A stretch of 64,000 nt of DNA from Hyphomonadaceae bacterium (GTDB lineage: Bacteria; Pseudomonadota; Alphaproteobacteria; Caulobacterales; Aquidulcibacteraceae): positions 1 through 64,000 of the forward strand of contig JALHQO010000009.1 of the NCBI GenBank assembly GCA_022841905.1. The letters are read 5' to 3'. The translations under genes and the position numbers were made by a program. The notes beneath the pieces are model-generated. The model made no database searches, had not been told where the DNA came from, and was given only the letters and a program-made list of their open reading frames with translations. Below, in pieces: positions 54,895 to 64,000 of the stretch; within the stretch, counting starts at the first letter, position 1, and each line of letters starts with the position of its first letter.

Positions 54895-55574
54895 TGACTA
54901 GCCTCCCCCATGCGCGCGACTGCCGCGGTAGCCTTGGGGCAGCCAACTTGATCTGGTCCAAACGTCACCTGCTCTTCCGCCCAAGCTCGATCGAGCGCCT
55001 CGAGATCATCGGGATCATCGTCCGGTTCCTGTAGCAAAGCGGTGACCGCTGCGGCGTTCCGCTTCGTTTCGACCAGCGCCACCAAGATGTCGAACACGCG
55101 CGCGTACGGGGACCGGCGCTTTTTCAAACGCTCTCGCAATGCCTCCAGGACATGCGCGGCTTCACCGAGCAGCGCCGCTGCTTCATCGGTCGGCAGCATC
55201 GACAGAAACTCGAGAAATACCGGGAGATGATCCGGCAACTCTTTCGCGGTCAGCTCAAGACCGCGCGAGGAATAGAGCCTCAGCAGCTCCACCATGGCCT
55301 GGCCGCGGTCGCGACTTTCGCCGTGGACGTGCTCGTAAAGTTGGAGTGACAAGGAGCGCGTGCGATCAAACAGATCGACGTAACGCGCTTGCGCCTCATA
55401 GAGGTCTTGCTGCGAGAGCTCGAAGGCCAGCGAAGTCAGCCGGCGCACCAGGCCCGCGGGCGCCAGCCGCTCGCCGTCGAGCGCCTCGATGGCCGCCGGC
55501 ATCAGCGCCGCGGTTTCGGCGGTGGGGTAGCTCAGCAGCACCGAGAGCGCGCGATAGGTTTGCGCCATGCTCAA
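54891..55574 (-). CDS. narJ: Nitrate reductase molybdenum cofactor assembly chaperone
   Basis: NarJ binds NarG and helps insert the molybdenum cofactor and target the enzyme. The 227-residue helical protein starts MAQTYRALSVLLSYPTAE. It has AQARYVDLFDRTRSLSLQLY, EHVHGESRDRGQAMVELLRL and ELPDHLPVFLEFLSML, the standard TorD/NarJ motifs. It overlaps narH by ATGA and the barrel gene by ATGA. Nothing unusual is seen in the protein itself. Confidence 0.96.
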   Translation of the reverse strand: MSMAQTYRALSVLLSYPTAETAALMPAAIEALDGERLAPAGLVRRLTSLAFELSQQDLYEAQARYVDLFDRTRSLSLQLYEHVHGESRDRGQAMVELLRLYSSRGLELTAKELPDHLPVFLEFLSMLPTDEAAALLGEAAHVLEALRERLKKRRSPYARVFDILVALVETKRNAAAVTALLQEPDDDPDDLEALDRAWAEEQVTFGPDQVGCPKATAAVARMGEASQ

Positions 55575-57091
55575 ATCTCCATGGGGTTCTTGGCCCGGCT
55601 GTTCTTGGTCTTGCCAAACAAGCCGAGCTCGGTGCGGCCGCCCGACGCTTCATTGCCGAAACTGAAACCGCAGGCGCCACGGATGCCCAAAGCGTCCTCG
55701 GCGCCTTCGCGATGCGATGTCGGGATCACGAAACGATCTTCGTAATTCGCGATCGCCATGATCTGGTACATGTCCTCGATCTGCGCCGCGACTAAACCCA
55801 CGCGCTCCGCAACCGCATGATCGATCACGCCGTCAATCGACTTCGAGCGCATGAACGAACGCATCGCTAGCATGCGCTCGAGCGCTTCAATGATCGGAGG
55901 CTCCTCACCCGCGGTGAGCATATTGGCCAAATATTTCACCGGGATCCGCAACGAGCGCACATCCGGCATGACGCCGTCGTGCTCGATCGCACCCATCGAC
56001 GCCGCCGATTGAATCGGCGACAGCGGCGGCACGTACCAGACCATTGGCAGCGTGCGATATTCAGGATGCAGCGGAAACGCGACCTTCCACTCCATCGCCA
56101 TTTTGTAGACCGGGCTCTTCCGCGCCGCTTCAATCCATGCTTCCGGCACCCCGTCAGCACGTGCTTGCGCGATCACTACCGGATCGTTCGGATCCAAGAA
56201 AACCTTGAGCTGTGCTTCGTAGAGATCCTTTTCATCGACGCTGGCGGCTTCCTCGATGCGATCCGCGTCGTAGAGGATTACTCCCAGATAGCGGATGCGC
56301 CCGACACAGGTTTCAGAGCAAACCGTAGGCTGTCCCACCTCGATGCGTGGATAGCAGAACGTGCACTTCTCGGATTTCCCACTCGACCAATTGTAGTAGA
56401 TTTTTTTGTAGGGACATGCGGACACGCACATGCGCCAGCCGCGGCATTTGTCCTGATCGATCAGGACAATGCCATCCTCTTCGCGCTTGTAGATGGCGCC
56501 CGATGGGCAGGCCGCGACGCAAGTCGGGTTGAGACAGTGCTCGCACAGGCGCGGCAGATACATCATGAAGGTGTTTTCAAATTGCCCGTAGATGTCCTTC
56601 TGCACTTTGTCGAAGTTCACATCCTTGGATCGCTTTGAGAACTCGCCGCCGAGAATCTCCTCCCAGTTCGGGCCCCACTCGATCTTTTCCATGCGCTGAC
56701 CAGTGATCTGCGAGCGCGGCCGCGCGGTTGGAAACGCCTGCATCTCCGGCGCGGTCTGCAAGTGCGCGTAATCGAAGTCGAACGGCTCGTAATAATCGTC
56801 GATCTCAGGCAAATCTGGGTTGGCGAAGATCTTCGCCAGGATCCGCCACTTCGGGCCCATAAGAGGTTGGATCTTTCCGCCCCGCGACCGCTCCCAGCCA
56901 CCATTCCACCGCTTTTGGTTTTCCCATTCGCGCGGATAGCCAACGCCGGGCTTCGTCTCGACGTTGTTGAACCAGGCGTATTCAACGCCTTCGCGGCTGG
57001 TCCAAACATTCTTGCAGGTGACTGAGCACGTATGGCAACCGATGCACTTGTCGAGGTTGAGCACCATGCCGATTTGAGCGCGAACCTTCAT
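55571..57091 (-). CDS. narH: Respiratory nitrate reductase beta subunit
   Basis: NarH carries electrons from NarI haem to NarG through one 3Fe-4S and three 4Fe-4S clusters. The 506-residue protein shows CIGCHTCSVTCKNVW near the N-terminus, CEHCLNPTCVAACPSG, and CRGWRMCVSACPYKKIYYN. The Trp within CRGWRMC marks the 3Fe-4S cluster as in E. coli. CTFCYPRIEVGQPTVCSETC follows. ATG 57091 overlaps the narG stop. The order narG-narH-narJ is standard. Confidence 0.97.
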   Translation of the reverse strand: MKVRAQIGMVLNLDKCIGCHTCSVTCKNVWTSREGVEYAWFNNVETKPGVGYPREWENQKRWNGGWERSRGGKIQPLMGPKWRILAKIFANPDLPEIDDYYEPFDFDYAHLQTAPEMQAFPTARPRSQITGQRMEKIEWGPNWEEILGGEFSKRSKDVNFDKVQKDIYGQFENTFMMYLPRLCEHCLNPTCVAACPSGAIYKREEDGIVLIDQDKCRGWRMCVSACPYKKIYYNWSSGKSEKCTFCYPRIEVGQPTVCSETCVGRIRYLGVILYDADRIEEAASVDEKDLYEAQLKVFLDPNDPVVIAQARADGVPEAWIEAARKSPVYKMAMEWKVAFPLHPEYRTLPMVWYVPPLSPIQSAASMGAIEHDGVMPDVRSLRIPVKYLANMLTAGEEPPIIEALERMLAMRSFMRSKSIDGVIDHAVAERVGLVAAQIEDMYQIMAIANYEDRFVIPTSHREGAEDALGIRGACGFSFGNEASGGRTELGLFGKTKNSRAKNPMEI

Positions 57092-60000
57092 TGGCCCGCC
57101 CCCACTTCGGCGAGCGGCTTGTCCAGCCAATCCACTTTGTCCATCTTTCGCACGATGACAAACTCATCGCGGTTTGAACCGACCGTTCCGTAATAATTGA
57201 ACCCATAGGCCAGCTGGGCGTAACCACCGATCATGTGCGTTGGCTTCAACACCGTGCGTGTCACTGAGTTGTGGATGCCGCCGCGATGCCCGGTCATCTC
57301 CGAACCGGGTGTGTTCACGATCTTCTCTTGCGCGTGGTACATGAAGACCGTGCCTTCACGGATACGCTGAGAAACGACAGCACGCGCGGTCAGCGCGCCG
57401 TTTGAGTTGAACGCCTCGATCCAATCATTGTCCTTGATCCCCGCGCGGCCAGCGTCCTTCTCTGAAAGCCACACCACTGGCCCGCCGCGATTGAGCGTCA
57501 GCATCAGCAGATTGTCCGAATAGGTAGAGTGGATGCCCCACTTCTGGTGCGGGGTGATGAAGTTAAGCGTGATCTCTTTTTCGCCGTTCGAGCGGAACTT
57601 GTGCGCCAACCCTGTGGTCTTGAGATCAATCGGCGGCTTGTAGACGCACAGACCCTCGCCGAAGGCACGCATCCAGAGGTGATCTTGGTAAAGCTGCTGG
57701 CGCCCTGTCAGCGTACGCCATGGGATCAGCTCATGTACGTTGGTATAGCCAGCATTGTAGCAAACCTTCTCGCTCTCGATGCCGGACCAGATCGGCGAAG
57801 AGATGATCTTACGCGGCTGCGCCACCACATCGCGGAAGCGGATCTTCTCGTCTTCCTTCGGCAGCGCCAGGTGTGCGTGCTCGCGCCCGGTCTGCTTTTC
57901 CAAGGACTGCCACGCCTTCACGGCAACTTCGCCGTTCGTTTCTGGCGCAAGCATGAGAATGGTCTCACAAGCGTCGATGTCGGTTTCAATCTTCGCCGAG
58001 CCCTTCGTTGGCCCGTCGTGCACCACGCCATTGAGCGCTTTCAAATGCTCGATTTCGTGGTCGGTGTTCCACCCCAGGCCCTTGCCGCCATTGCCGGCTT
58101 TTCCCATTAGCGGACCAAGCGAAGTAAAGCGGCGATAGACGTTCGGGTAGTCGCGCTCAATCACTGTAATCTGCGGTCCCGTCTTGCCGGGGATCAGCTC
58201 GCAATCACCCTTCCACCAATCCTCTACGTCGAAGGGCTGCGCCATTTCGCCGGCGGTATCGTGCTGGATCGGCGTCAGAACAACGTCCTTCTCAACGCCA
58301 AGAATTTCAGGGCAAACTTCTGAGAACGCCTTGGCGATGGCCTTGAAGATTTCCCAGTCCGATTTGCACTCCCAGACCGGATCGATCGCCGCAGTTAGCG
58401 GATGGATGAACGGGTGCATGTCGGAAGTGTTGAGATCGTTCTTCTCATACCAGGTTGCTGTGGGCAGGATGACGTCGGAATACACAGCCGTCGTCGACAT
58501 GCGGAAGTCGATCGTGACAAGCAGGTCGAGCTTTCCTTCCGGCGCCTCGTCGCGCCATTTCACGTCCACAGGCTTGCGTCGGCCGGTAGAGCCCAGATCT
58601 TTGCCGAGCACGCCGTTTGTCGTCCCAAGCAGATGCTTCAGAAAATATTCGTGGCCCTTGCCTGATGAACCCAGCAAATTCGAGCGCCACACAAACATGT
58701 TGCGCGGCCAATTGTCTGGGTGATCCGGGTCCATGCAACTCATCTCGAGCCGCTTGGCCTTCAATTCGCGCACAGCATAATCGCGCGGATCGATACCCTC
58801 GCGCTCGGCGGCTTTCGCCACTTCCAGCGGATTGGTCTTGAGCGCTGGCGCTGACGGCAACCACCCCATCCGCTCGGCCTTGGCGTTATAGTCGATGAAA
58901 GTCGCGCCCCAATCGCCATCCGGCGCGGTGGGCGAGAGAATTTCCTTCACATCCAGCGTTTCGTAACGCCATTGATCGGAATGCGCGTAGAAGAAGCTGG
59001 TGGAGTTCTGTTGGCGCGGCGGACGCGCCCAGTCAGTCGCAAAAGCCAGCGGCGCCCAGCCGGTCTGCGGCCGCAACTTTTCCTGTCCAACATAGTGCGA
59101 CCAGCCACCGCCAGATTGACCGATGCAGCCGCACATCGCGAGGAGGTTGATGACCCCGCGATAGTTCATGTCCATGTGATACCAATGGTTCATCGCCGCA
59201 CCGATGATCACCATGGACTTGCCGTTGGTCTTTTCCGCATTAGTCGCAAAACCACGCGCCACGGCAATGATCTGATTGCGCGGGACAGTCGTCACCGCTT
59301 CCGCCCAAGCTGGCGTATAGGGCTCGATGTCGTCATAACTCGACGGCATGTGCTCGCCGCCGAAGCCCTGGTCGACACCATAGTTGGCGAGCATCAGATC
59401 GTAGACGGAGGCAACCAGCGCCTCGCCGTCCTTCAACATCATGCGCTTTGCCGGAATGCGGCGCATCAGCGTGTCTGGGTGGTCGGTGGAGGCAAACCCG
59501 TTCGATGCGGTGTTGGCAAAGTAGGGAAACAGCACCTCGGCGACTTCGTCATGCGCGCCCTTGAGTCCAACGCGTAATTTCACCGGCGCGCCATCCGCCT
59601 TCTTCTCTTCCAAATTCCACTTGCCCTGTTCACCCCACCGGAACCCGATCGAACCCGTCGGCACAACCGGATTGCCGGTCGCCTCATCAATGCCGATTGT
59701 CTTCCAGTCGGGATTGTTGCCTTCGCCCAAGCCATCGACGAAGTCGGAAGCGCGCACCAGACGATCGGGCACGTACCGACCATCCTTTTTCACAAGACGC
59801 ACGAGCAGCGGCATGTCGGTGTAACGACGGACGTAATCCTGAAAGTAAGGCACCTGACGGTCGCGATGGTACTCGCTCAGCACCACGTGCCCCATCGCCA
59901 TTGCGAGTGCGGCGTCTGTGCCCTGCTTCACCGAGATCCACAGGTCGGCGAACTTCGAGGCTTCGGAATAGTCCGGACAGATGACGACAGACTTCGCGCC

Positions 60001-60819
60001 TTTGTAGCGCACCTCCGTGTAGAAATGCGCGTCGGGCGTACGCGTCTGCGGCACGTTGGAGCCCCAGACTAAAATGAAACCAGAATTGTACCAGTCCGCG
60101 GATTCCGGCACGTCGGTTTGCTCGCCCCAAGTCTGCGGCGAAGCCGGCGGCAGGTCGCAGTACCAATCGTAAAACGAGCCGCAGGCGCCGCCAATCAATT
60201 GCAGATAACGAGCGCCCGCCGCGTAGGAGATCATCGACATGGCCGGGATCGGCGAGAAACCAAACACCCGATCCGGGCCGTGCTTCCTTACGGTGTAGGC
60301 GTTGGCGGCGCCGATTAGCTCAGTGACCTCGTCCCAGGCAGCGCGCACCAAGCCACCGCCGCCGCGAATGGAGGTGTAGGATTTGCGTTTGGTTGGGTCC
60401 TCGACGATCGACGCCCAAGCCTGGACGGGCGACATTGTTTTACGCGCTTCGCGCCACATCTTCATAAGGCGACCGCGCACGAGCGGATATTTCACGCGAT
60501 TGCCGGAATAGAGATACCAGGAATAACTCGCACCGCGTGCGCAGCCACGCGGTTCATGATTTGGCAAATCCGGTCGCGTCCGCGGATAATCTGTCTGCTG
60601 CGTCTCCCAGGTGACGATGCCACCCTTGACGTAGATCTTCCACGAACAAGAGCCCGTGCAGTTCACACCATGCGTTGAACGAACGATTTTGTCGTGCTGC
60701 CACCGGCGCCGATAGGCTTCCTCCCAAGAGCGATCCTCGTCGTTCATGACGCCGTGCCCTTCTGAATAGAGCTCGGTCTTCCGCGTGAAGAAGGCGAGGC
60801 GATCGAGTGTATGGCTCAT
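57088..60819 (-). CDS. narG: Respiratory nitrate reductase alpha subunit
   Basis: NarG is the cytoplasmic catalytic subunit, a bis-MGD molybdoenzyme reducing nitrate to nitrite. The 1243-residue protein has the FS0 cluster ligands His50, Cys54, Cys58 (STHGVNCTGSCSW) and Cys93 (RGCARG). The molybdenum ligand is Asp222 in DWYCDLPPASPQTWGEQTD. Cofactor-binding stretches include WYHMDMNYRGVINLLAMCGC and GQSGGGW. The size agrees with E. coli NarG. The gene starts 12 bp after narK and ends in ATGA overlap with narH. The FNR/FixK box before narK should control it. Confidence 0.98.
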   Translation of the reverse strand: MSHTLDRLAFFTRKTELYSEGHGVMNDEDRSWEEAYRRRWQHDKIVRSTHGVNCTGSCSWKIYVKGGIVTWETQQTDYPRTRPDLPNHEPRGCARGASYSWYLYSGNRVKYPLVRGRLMKMWREARKTMSPVQAWASIVEDPTKRKSYTSIRGGGGLVRAAWDEVTELIGAANAYTVRKHGPDRVFGFSPIPAMSMISYAAGARYLQLIGGACGSFYDWYCDLPPASPQTWGEQTDVPESADWYNSGFILVWGSNVPQTRTPDAHFYTEVRYKGAKSVVICPDYSEASKFADLWISVKQGTDAALAMAMGHVVLSEYHRDRQVPYFQDYVRRYTDMPLLVRLVKKDGRYVPDRLVRASDFVDGLGEGNNPDWKTIGIDEATGNPVVPTGSIGFRWGEQGKWNLEEKKADGAPVKLRVGLKGAHDEVAEVLFPYFANTASNGFASTDHPDTLMRRIPAKRMMLKDGEALVASVYDLMLANYGVDQGFGGEHMPSSYDDIEPYTPAWAEAVTTVPRNQIIAVARGFATNAEKTNGKSMVIIGAAMNHWYHMDMNYRGVINLLAMCGCIGQSGGGWSHYVGQEKLRPQTGWAPLAFATDWARPPRQQNSTSFFYAHSDQWRYETLDVKEILSPTAPDGDWGATFIDYNAKAERMGWLPSAPALKTNPLEVAKAAEREGIDPRDYAVRELKAKRLEMSCMDPDHPDNWPRNMFVWRSNLLGSSGKGHEYFLKHLLGTTNGVLGKDLGSTGRRKPVDVKWRDEAPEGKLDLLVTIDFRMSTTAVYSDVILPTATWYEKNDLNTSDMHPFIHPLTAAIDPVWECKSDWEIFKAIAKAFSEVCPEILGVEKDVVLTPIQHDTAGEMAQPFDVEDWWKGDCELIPGKTGPQITVIERDYPNVYRRFTSLGPLMGKAGNGGKGLGWNTDHEIEHLKALNGVVHDGPTKGSAKIETDIDACETILMLAPETNGEVAVKAWQSLEKQTGREHAHLALPKEDEKIRFRDVVAQPRKIISSPIWSGIESEKVCYNAGYTNVHELIPWRTLTGRQQLYQDHLWMRAFGEGLCVYKPPIDLKTTGLAHKFRSNGEKEITLNFITPHQKWGIHSTYSDNLLMLTLNRGGPVVWLSEKDAGRAGIKDNDWIEAFNSNGALTARAVVSQRIREGTVFMYHAQEKIVNTPGSEMTGHRGGIHNSVTRTVLKPTHMIGGYAQLAYGFNYYGTVGSNRDEFVIVRKMDKVDWLDKPLAEVGAGQ

Positions 60820-60831
60820 GTCAATTGCCCC

Positions 60832-63579
60832 TCAATTCGCAGACGCTTTGACAGCTGAAACAGCTGATGCGCGCTTGTTCTCAACGTCGAACAACACCCC
60901 GCCGGGTCGCGCATAGACGAACCAGGTGATGGCAAGGCACGACACATAGAAGACGAGAAACCCGACCAACGCCGCGTTGGCGTTTCCGGAAGCCGCGAGC
61001 GACATGCCGAAGCTCTTAGGAATAAAGAACGCGCCGTAGGCGGCGATTGCTGAGGTAAAGCCCGTAATGGCGGCGGATTCCTTCTCCGCCTGCTTCAACT
61101 GCTCAGCGGGAGACGCACCCGGAGAGAGCCGCGCAATCTCCTTCCGCATGATGGCCGGTATCATTTGGAAGGTGGATGCGTTGCCCACTCCGCTCGCAAA
61201 GAAGAGCAGAATGAAGCAAGCGAAGAAGCCCGTGAACGCGCCAGGCGCGTCTTTGTTGGCGAGGAAGTACATGACGCCGATGGTGCCGAGCATCATGCCG
61301 ACGAACACCACGAGGGTCACGCGCGCACCGCCAAAGCGATCTGAAACCCAGCCTGTTAAAGAGCGCGACAGCGCGCCGACCAGCGGGCCAAGAAACGCGA
61401 TTTGCAGAACGTTCACATCTGGGAATTGCGTGCTGGTGAGCAGCGGAAACGCAGCAGAAAAGCCAATGAAAGAACCGAACGTGCCGATGTAGAGCCAGCA
61501 CATGATCCAATTGTGGGTGCGGGTAAAGATGACCGATTGTTCGGTGAAAGACGCCTTTGCCGTCGACAGATCATTCATCCCGAACCAAGCCATGAACGCT
61601 GAGGCGACGATGAACGGCACCCAGATGAAGCCGGCGTTCTGCATGAACAACGTGTCGCCTGTCGTGGTGGTCTGGCCCCCACCGCCAAACGATCCAAAGA
61701 CGGCGGCTGTGATGGCGAGCGGAACCAGGAACTGCATCGCGCTTACGCCGAGGTTGCCGAGACCCGCATTGAGTGCGAGAGCGTTACCCTTCTCTGAGCG
61801 CGGGTAGAAGAAACCGATGTTTGACATTGACGACGCAAAGTTGCCGCCGCCTAGACCACACAGAAGCGCCAGCCCCAGCATCATCCAGTATGGCGTTTCA
61901 GGGCTCTGCACTGCGAACCCAATGCCGAGTGCAGGCGCCAACAGCGACCACGTGGTCAACGTCGTCCAGAAGCGTCCGCCGAAGATCGGCACCATGAACG
62001 AATAGAATATGCGCAATGTCGCGCCGGAAAGTCCGGGCAACGCGGCGAGCCAGAAAAGTTGGTCTGTGGTGTAATTGAAGCCGATGAGCGGGAGCTTGGC
62101 CACGACGACCGACCAAACCATCCAGACGGCAAACGAAAGGAACAAGGACGGGACCGACAGCCATAGATTACGTGAAGCGATCTTCTTTCCGGTCTCATTC
62201 CAAAACATCGGCTCTTCCGGGCGCCAATCTGCGATGGGGCCAGCCCCACGCGCGCCATGCTGGCCGGGCTTGTGAATTGGCTCCATCTCCGGAAATTGCG
62301 GCAGCGTCTCTAGGATGGCCTCCGCCGCACGGCTCTCCATGCGCTGGATCGCGAAATGCATCCAAAGCAACGCTGCCCCGGCGACAACAAACAACAGCAT
62401 GAAACAGCTGGTCCAGATGCCGGTGAGGTCATTGAGCACGCCGAACGCGATCGGCAACACGAATCCGCCGAGACCGCCAATCATGCCCACCAGGCCGCCA
62501 ACGGCGCCGACGTCCTTCGGATAGTAGACTGGAATGTGCTTATAGACCGCGGCCTTGCCTAAACTCATGAAGAAGCCGAGCACGAATAGGATCACCGTGA
62601 AGGCGACAAGCCCGGTCTCAAGTCGAAAAGCGATTGGTCCGTGAATCCCATCCACGACGTAGGATGTCGGCGGATACGACAGGATGAACGCGGCGGCGAC
62701 GCTTATAAGGAATGTCCAGTACATCACCTGGCGCGCGCCGACGCGATCGGAGAGATATCCACCATAGACACGGAAGAGCGACGCGGGAACCGAGAACGCA
62801 GCGGCCACCATACCGGCCGTCTTTAGGTCGAGGCCGTAGACGCCGACTAAGTAGCGCGGCAACCACAATGCCAGCGCGACAAACGCGCCGAACACGAAGA
62901 AGTAATAGAGCGCGAACCGCCACACCTGGATGTTCTTCAGCGGCGCGAACTGCTCGAGCATCGGTCGCGGCTTCAGCCCCTTGGCGCGCCGCTCCACGAG
63001 TTCTGAATCGTCCTTCGTGAACAGAAAGAACAACACCGCGATCGCGACGAGCCCGACGGCCCAGATCTGCGCCACCGCCTGCCAACCCATGGCGATCAGG
63101 ACAAAGGGCGCCACGAACTTAGTGACGGCGGCGCCCACATTGCCCGCACCGAAAATTCCAAGAGCCGTCCCCTGCTTTTCTGCGCCAAAAAACTTCGACA
63201 CGTAGGTCACGCCGACTGCAAACGTGCCGCCGGCGATGCCCACACCAAGCGCCGCGACAAGAAACTGCGGATAGGTCTCCGCGTATGACAGCAGAAAGGT
63301 CGCGCTGGCGGCGGCCAGCATCACAAGGGGATAAATGACGCGGCCGCCAAACTGGTCAGTCCACACGCCCAGCACGAGGCGGATCAGCGAGCCGGTTAAT
63401 ATCGGGGTGCCAATCAGCAAGCCGAATTGAGTATCCGACAAGCCCAAGTCTTGTTGGATCTGCACTCCGATGATCGAAAAGATTGTCCAAACGGCAAAGC
63501 TCGCAGTGAAGGCGATTGTGCTCAGCCAAAGCGCCGCATCAGCGCCGCGTCGCTTCGTTGCTCCCGTCTGTAGAGACAT
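60832..63579 (-). CDS. narK: Fused NarK1-NarK2 nitrate/nitrite transporter
   Basis: This 915-residue protein is made of two complete major facilitator modules, about 24 helices. The first half (about 15-430) is NarK1-like, with the nitrate signature GIAGGTFAVGVTYVSKFFG and GLVGMIGGLGGFVLP. The second half (about 475-905) is NarK2-like, with GLGGGNFASSMSNIGFFYPR and FASGVGNASTFQMIP. A short hydrophilic linker carries charged and Pro-rich residues. Type 1 members act as nitrate/proton symporters and type 2 as nitrate/nitrite antiporters. Fusions are known from Paracoccus and relatives. It is the first gene of the nar operon, about 75 bp after an FNR-type box. Confidence 0.96.
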   Translation of the reverse strand: MSLQTGATKRRGADAALWLSTIAFTASFAVWTIFSIIGVQIQQDLGLSDTQFGLLIGTPILTGSLIRLVLGVWTDQFGGRVIYPLVMLAAASATFLLSYAETYPQFLVAALGVGIAGGTFAVGVTYVSKFFGAEKQGTALGIFGAGNVGAAVTKFVAPFVLIAMGWQAVAQIWAVGLVAIAVLFFLFTKDDSELVERRAKGLKPRPMLEQFAPLKNIQVWRFALYYFFVFGAFVALALWLPRYLVGVYGLDLKTAGMVAAAFSVPASLFRVYGGYLSDRVGARQVMYWTFLISVAAAFILSYPPTSYVVDGIHGPIAFRLETGLVAFTVILFVLGFFMSLGKAAVYKHIPVYYPKDVGAVGGLVGMIGGLGGFVLPIAFGVLNDLTGIWTSCFMLLFVVAGAALLWMHFAIQRMESRAAEAILETLPQFPEMEPIHKPGQHGARGAGPIADWRPEEPMFWNETGKKIASRNLWLSVPSLFLSFAVWMVWSVVVAKLPLIGFNYTTDQLFWLAALPGLSGATLRIFYSFMVPIFGGRFWTTLTTWSLLAPALGIGFAVQSPETPYWMMLGLALLCGLGGGNFASSMSNIGFFYPRSEKGNALALNAGLGNLGVSAMQFLVPLAITAAVFGSFGGGGQTTTTGDTLFMQNAGFIWVPFIVASAFMAWFGMNDLSTAKASFTEQSVIFTRTHNWIMCWLYIGTFGSFIGFSAAFPLLTSTQFPDVNVLQIAFLGPLVGALSRSLTGWVSDRFGGARVTLVVFVGMMLGTIGVMYFLANKDAPGAFTGFFACFILLFFASGVGNASTFQMIPAIMRKEIARLSPGASPAEQLKQAEKESAAITGFTSAIAAYGAFFIPKSFGMSLAASGNANAALVGFLVFYVSCLAITWFVYARPGGVLFDVENKRASAVSAVKASAN

Positions 63580-63653
63580 ATCGACCCCCGAACACTCGCA
63601 AGACTGAGACGGCCTCGCAGACTTCTAAGAGCGTCAAGTCGGCGTTGGAGCGT

Positions 63654-63667
63654 TTGATGAAGATCAA
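63654..63667. promoter_or_regulatory. FNR/FixK-type binding box before narK
   Basis: TTGAT-GAAG-ATCAA is a perfect consensus site, centred 81 bp before the narK ATG. At the usual -41.5 position the transcript would start near 63619. It likely activates narKGHJ...I under low oxygen. Confidence 0.8.
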
Positions 63668-63796
63668 GCGAGCAGCGCGATCACCAGAAAAATTGCGCGT
63701 TCGGCGTGCGCACGCCGCCAGGATTGATCTTTGTCCGCCTCATGATTTGCGGAATATCAAGCAGTGGGCGTTTTCTGCGACTGCCTCCGCCTTCAA

Positions 63797-63810
63797 TTGA
63801 CTTGTATCAA
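63797..63810. promoter_or_regulatory. FNR/FixK-type binding box before Crp/Fnr-family gene
   Basis: TTGAC-TTGT-ATCAA lies 54 bp before the GTG of the rightward regulator gene. It may mediate autoregulation or control by a superior FnrL/FixK-type regulator. Confidence 0.75.
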
Positions 63811-63864
63811 TTCACTGCGGCCGTGACGGCGCCACAAGACTCCCGCTGCCACCGGGAGAGCGCC

Positions 63865-64000
63865 GTGCGTGCGTGTGACATGGATCGGGTCAAGGGCCTG
63901 CCGCTTTTTGCGGAGATAGCGGCTGACACCTTTCGCGTCGCCACGGCTGGCGCTCATCTGCAGCGCTTCCCTGCTGGGACAATGCTATTGCTTGAGGGTG
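63865..64000 (+). CDS. Crp/Fnr-family regulator (partial, N-terminus only)
   Basis: The frame from GTG 63865 (GGGAGAG at four bases) stays open to the window end. It encodes a start such as DMDRVKGLPLFAEIAADTFR followed by HLQRFPAGTMLLLEG. This is the entry to a cyclic-nucleotide-binding-like domain: the phrase LPLF, then R-FPAGT-LL-EG. ATG 63880 is an alternative start without a good ribosome site. No Cys cluster of the oxygen-sensing FNR type is seen before the domain, so it may be a FixK, NnrR/Dnr-like or Anr-like member. The helix-turn-helix lies outside the window, which leaves DNA specificity untested. Confidence 0.8.
   Translation, partial: MRACDMDRVKGLPLFAEIAADTFRVATAGAHLQRFPAGTMLLLEG

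Overview
This 64 kb window has the base composition and gene style of a high-GC alphaproteobacterium: dense gene packing, ATGA and TGATG translational overlaps, and abundant GCGC-rich codons. A Caulobacterales- or Hyphomonadaceae-like organism is my guess, but nothing in the window fixes the genus. No rRNA, tRNA, CRISPR array or intact insertion sequence was seen.

Region 1 (1-21.3 kb) is a surface-polysaccharide locus. A leftward operon runs from an ABC exporter (permease with a TTG start, then a short KpsT/Wzt-like ATPase) through the four dTDP-L-rhamnose genes rfbC, rfbB, rfbD and rfbA. It continues into a giant sulfotransferase-glycosyltransferase fusion and a further glycosyltransferase that leaves the left edge. 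Beside it lie a DUF2793 protein, a frameshifted methyltransferase, a second sulfotransferase, a sulfatase without a signal peptide, two family 2 glycosyltransferases, an O-antigen ligase-type protein, a UDP-glucuronate epimerase and cysD-cysNC. CysD and CysNC make PAPS, so the locus can plausibly build and decorate a rhamnose-containing, sulfated glycan.

Region 2 (21.3-26.5 kb) holds central carbon genes: transketolase, a transaldolase/FSA-type protein, galU and pgl, with two small membrane proteins. Region 3 (26.6-30.2 kb) is a hydratase-TRAP transporter operon behind a palindromic operator, probably for a sugar acid. Region 4 (30.2-36.1 kb) carries a HAD-UbiA fusion, a transglutaminase-like protein, an FAD oxidoreductase and a large catalase.

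Region 5 (36.3-42.2 kb) is a tightly coupled five-gene leftward operon: EAL phosphodiesterase, LysM lipoprotein, membrane Ser/Thr kinase with a sensor and HAMP, FHA/TagH protein, and PP2C phosphatase. It looks like a self-contained signalling cassette related to type VI secretion accessory modules, but no secretion genes are present. Region 6 (42.5-45.8 kb) is a glycosyltransferase plus a glycogen-debranching-like glucosidase.

Region 7 (45.8-48.8 kb) looks accessory. It has short repeat clusters, a nested hairpin, a ParB-domain DNA methyltransferase and a DUF5681 protein, followed by non-coding or decayed sequence.

Region 8 (48.8-64 kb) is an anaerobic respiration locus. It contains a B12-dependent ribonucleotide reductase (nrdJ) and a leftward operon narK(fused)-narG-narH-narJ-outer-membrane barrel-narI-PPIase-unknown-hemerythrin. 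A Crp/Fnr-family regulator is cut by the right edge. Four FNR/FixK-type boxes (TTGAT/C-N4-ATCAA) stand in front of nrdJ, narK and the regulator and tie these genes into one oxygen-responsive unit.
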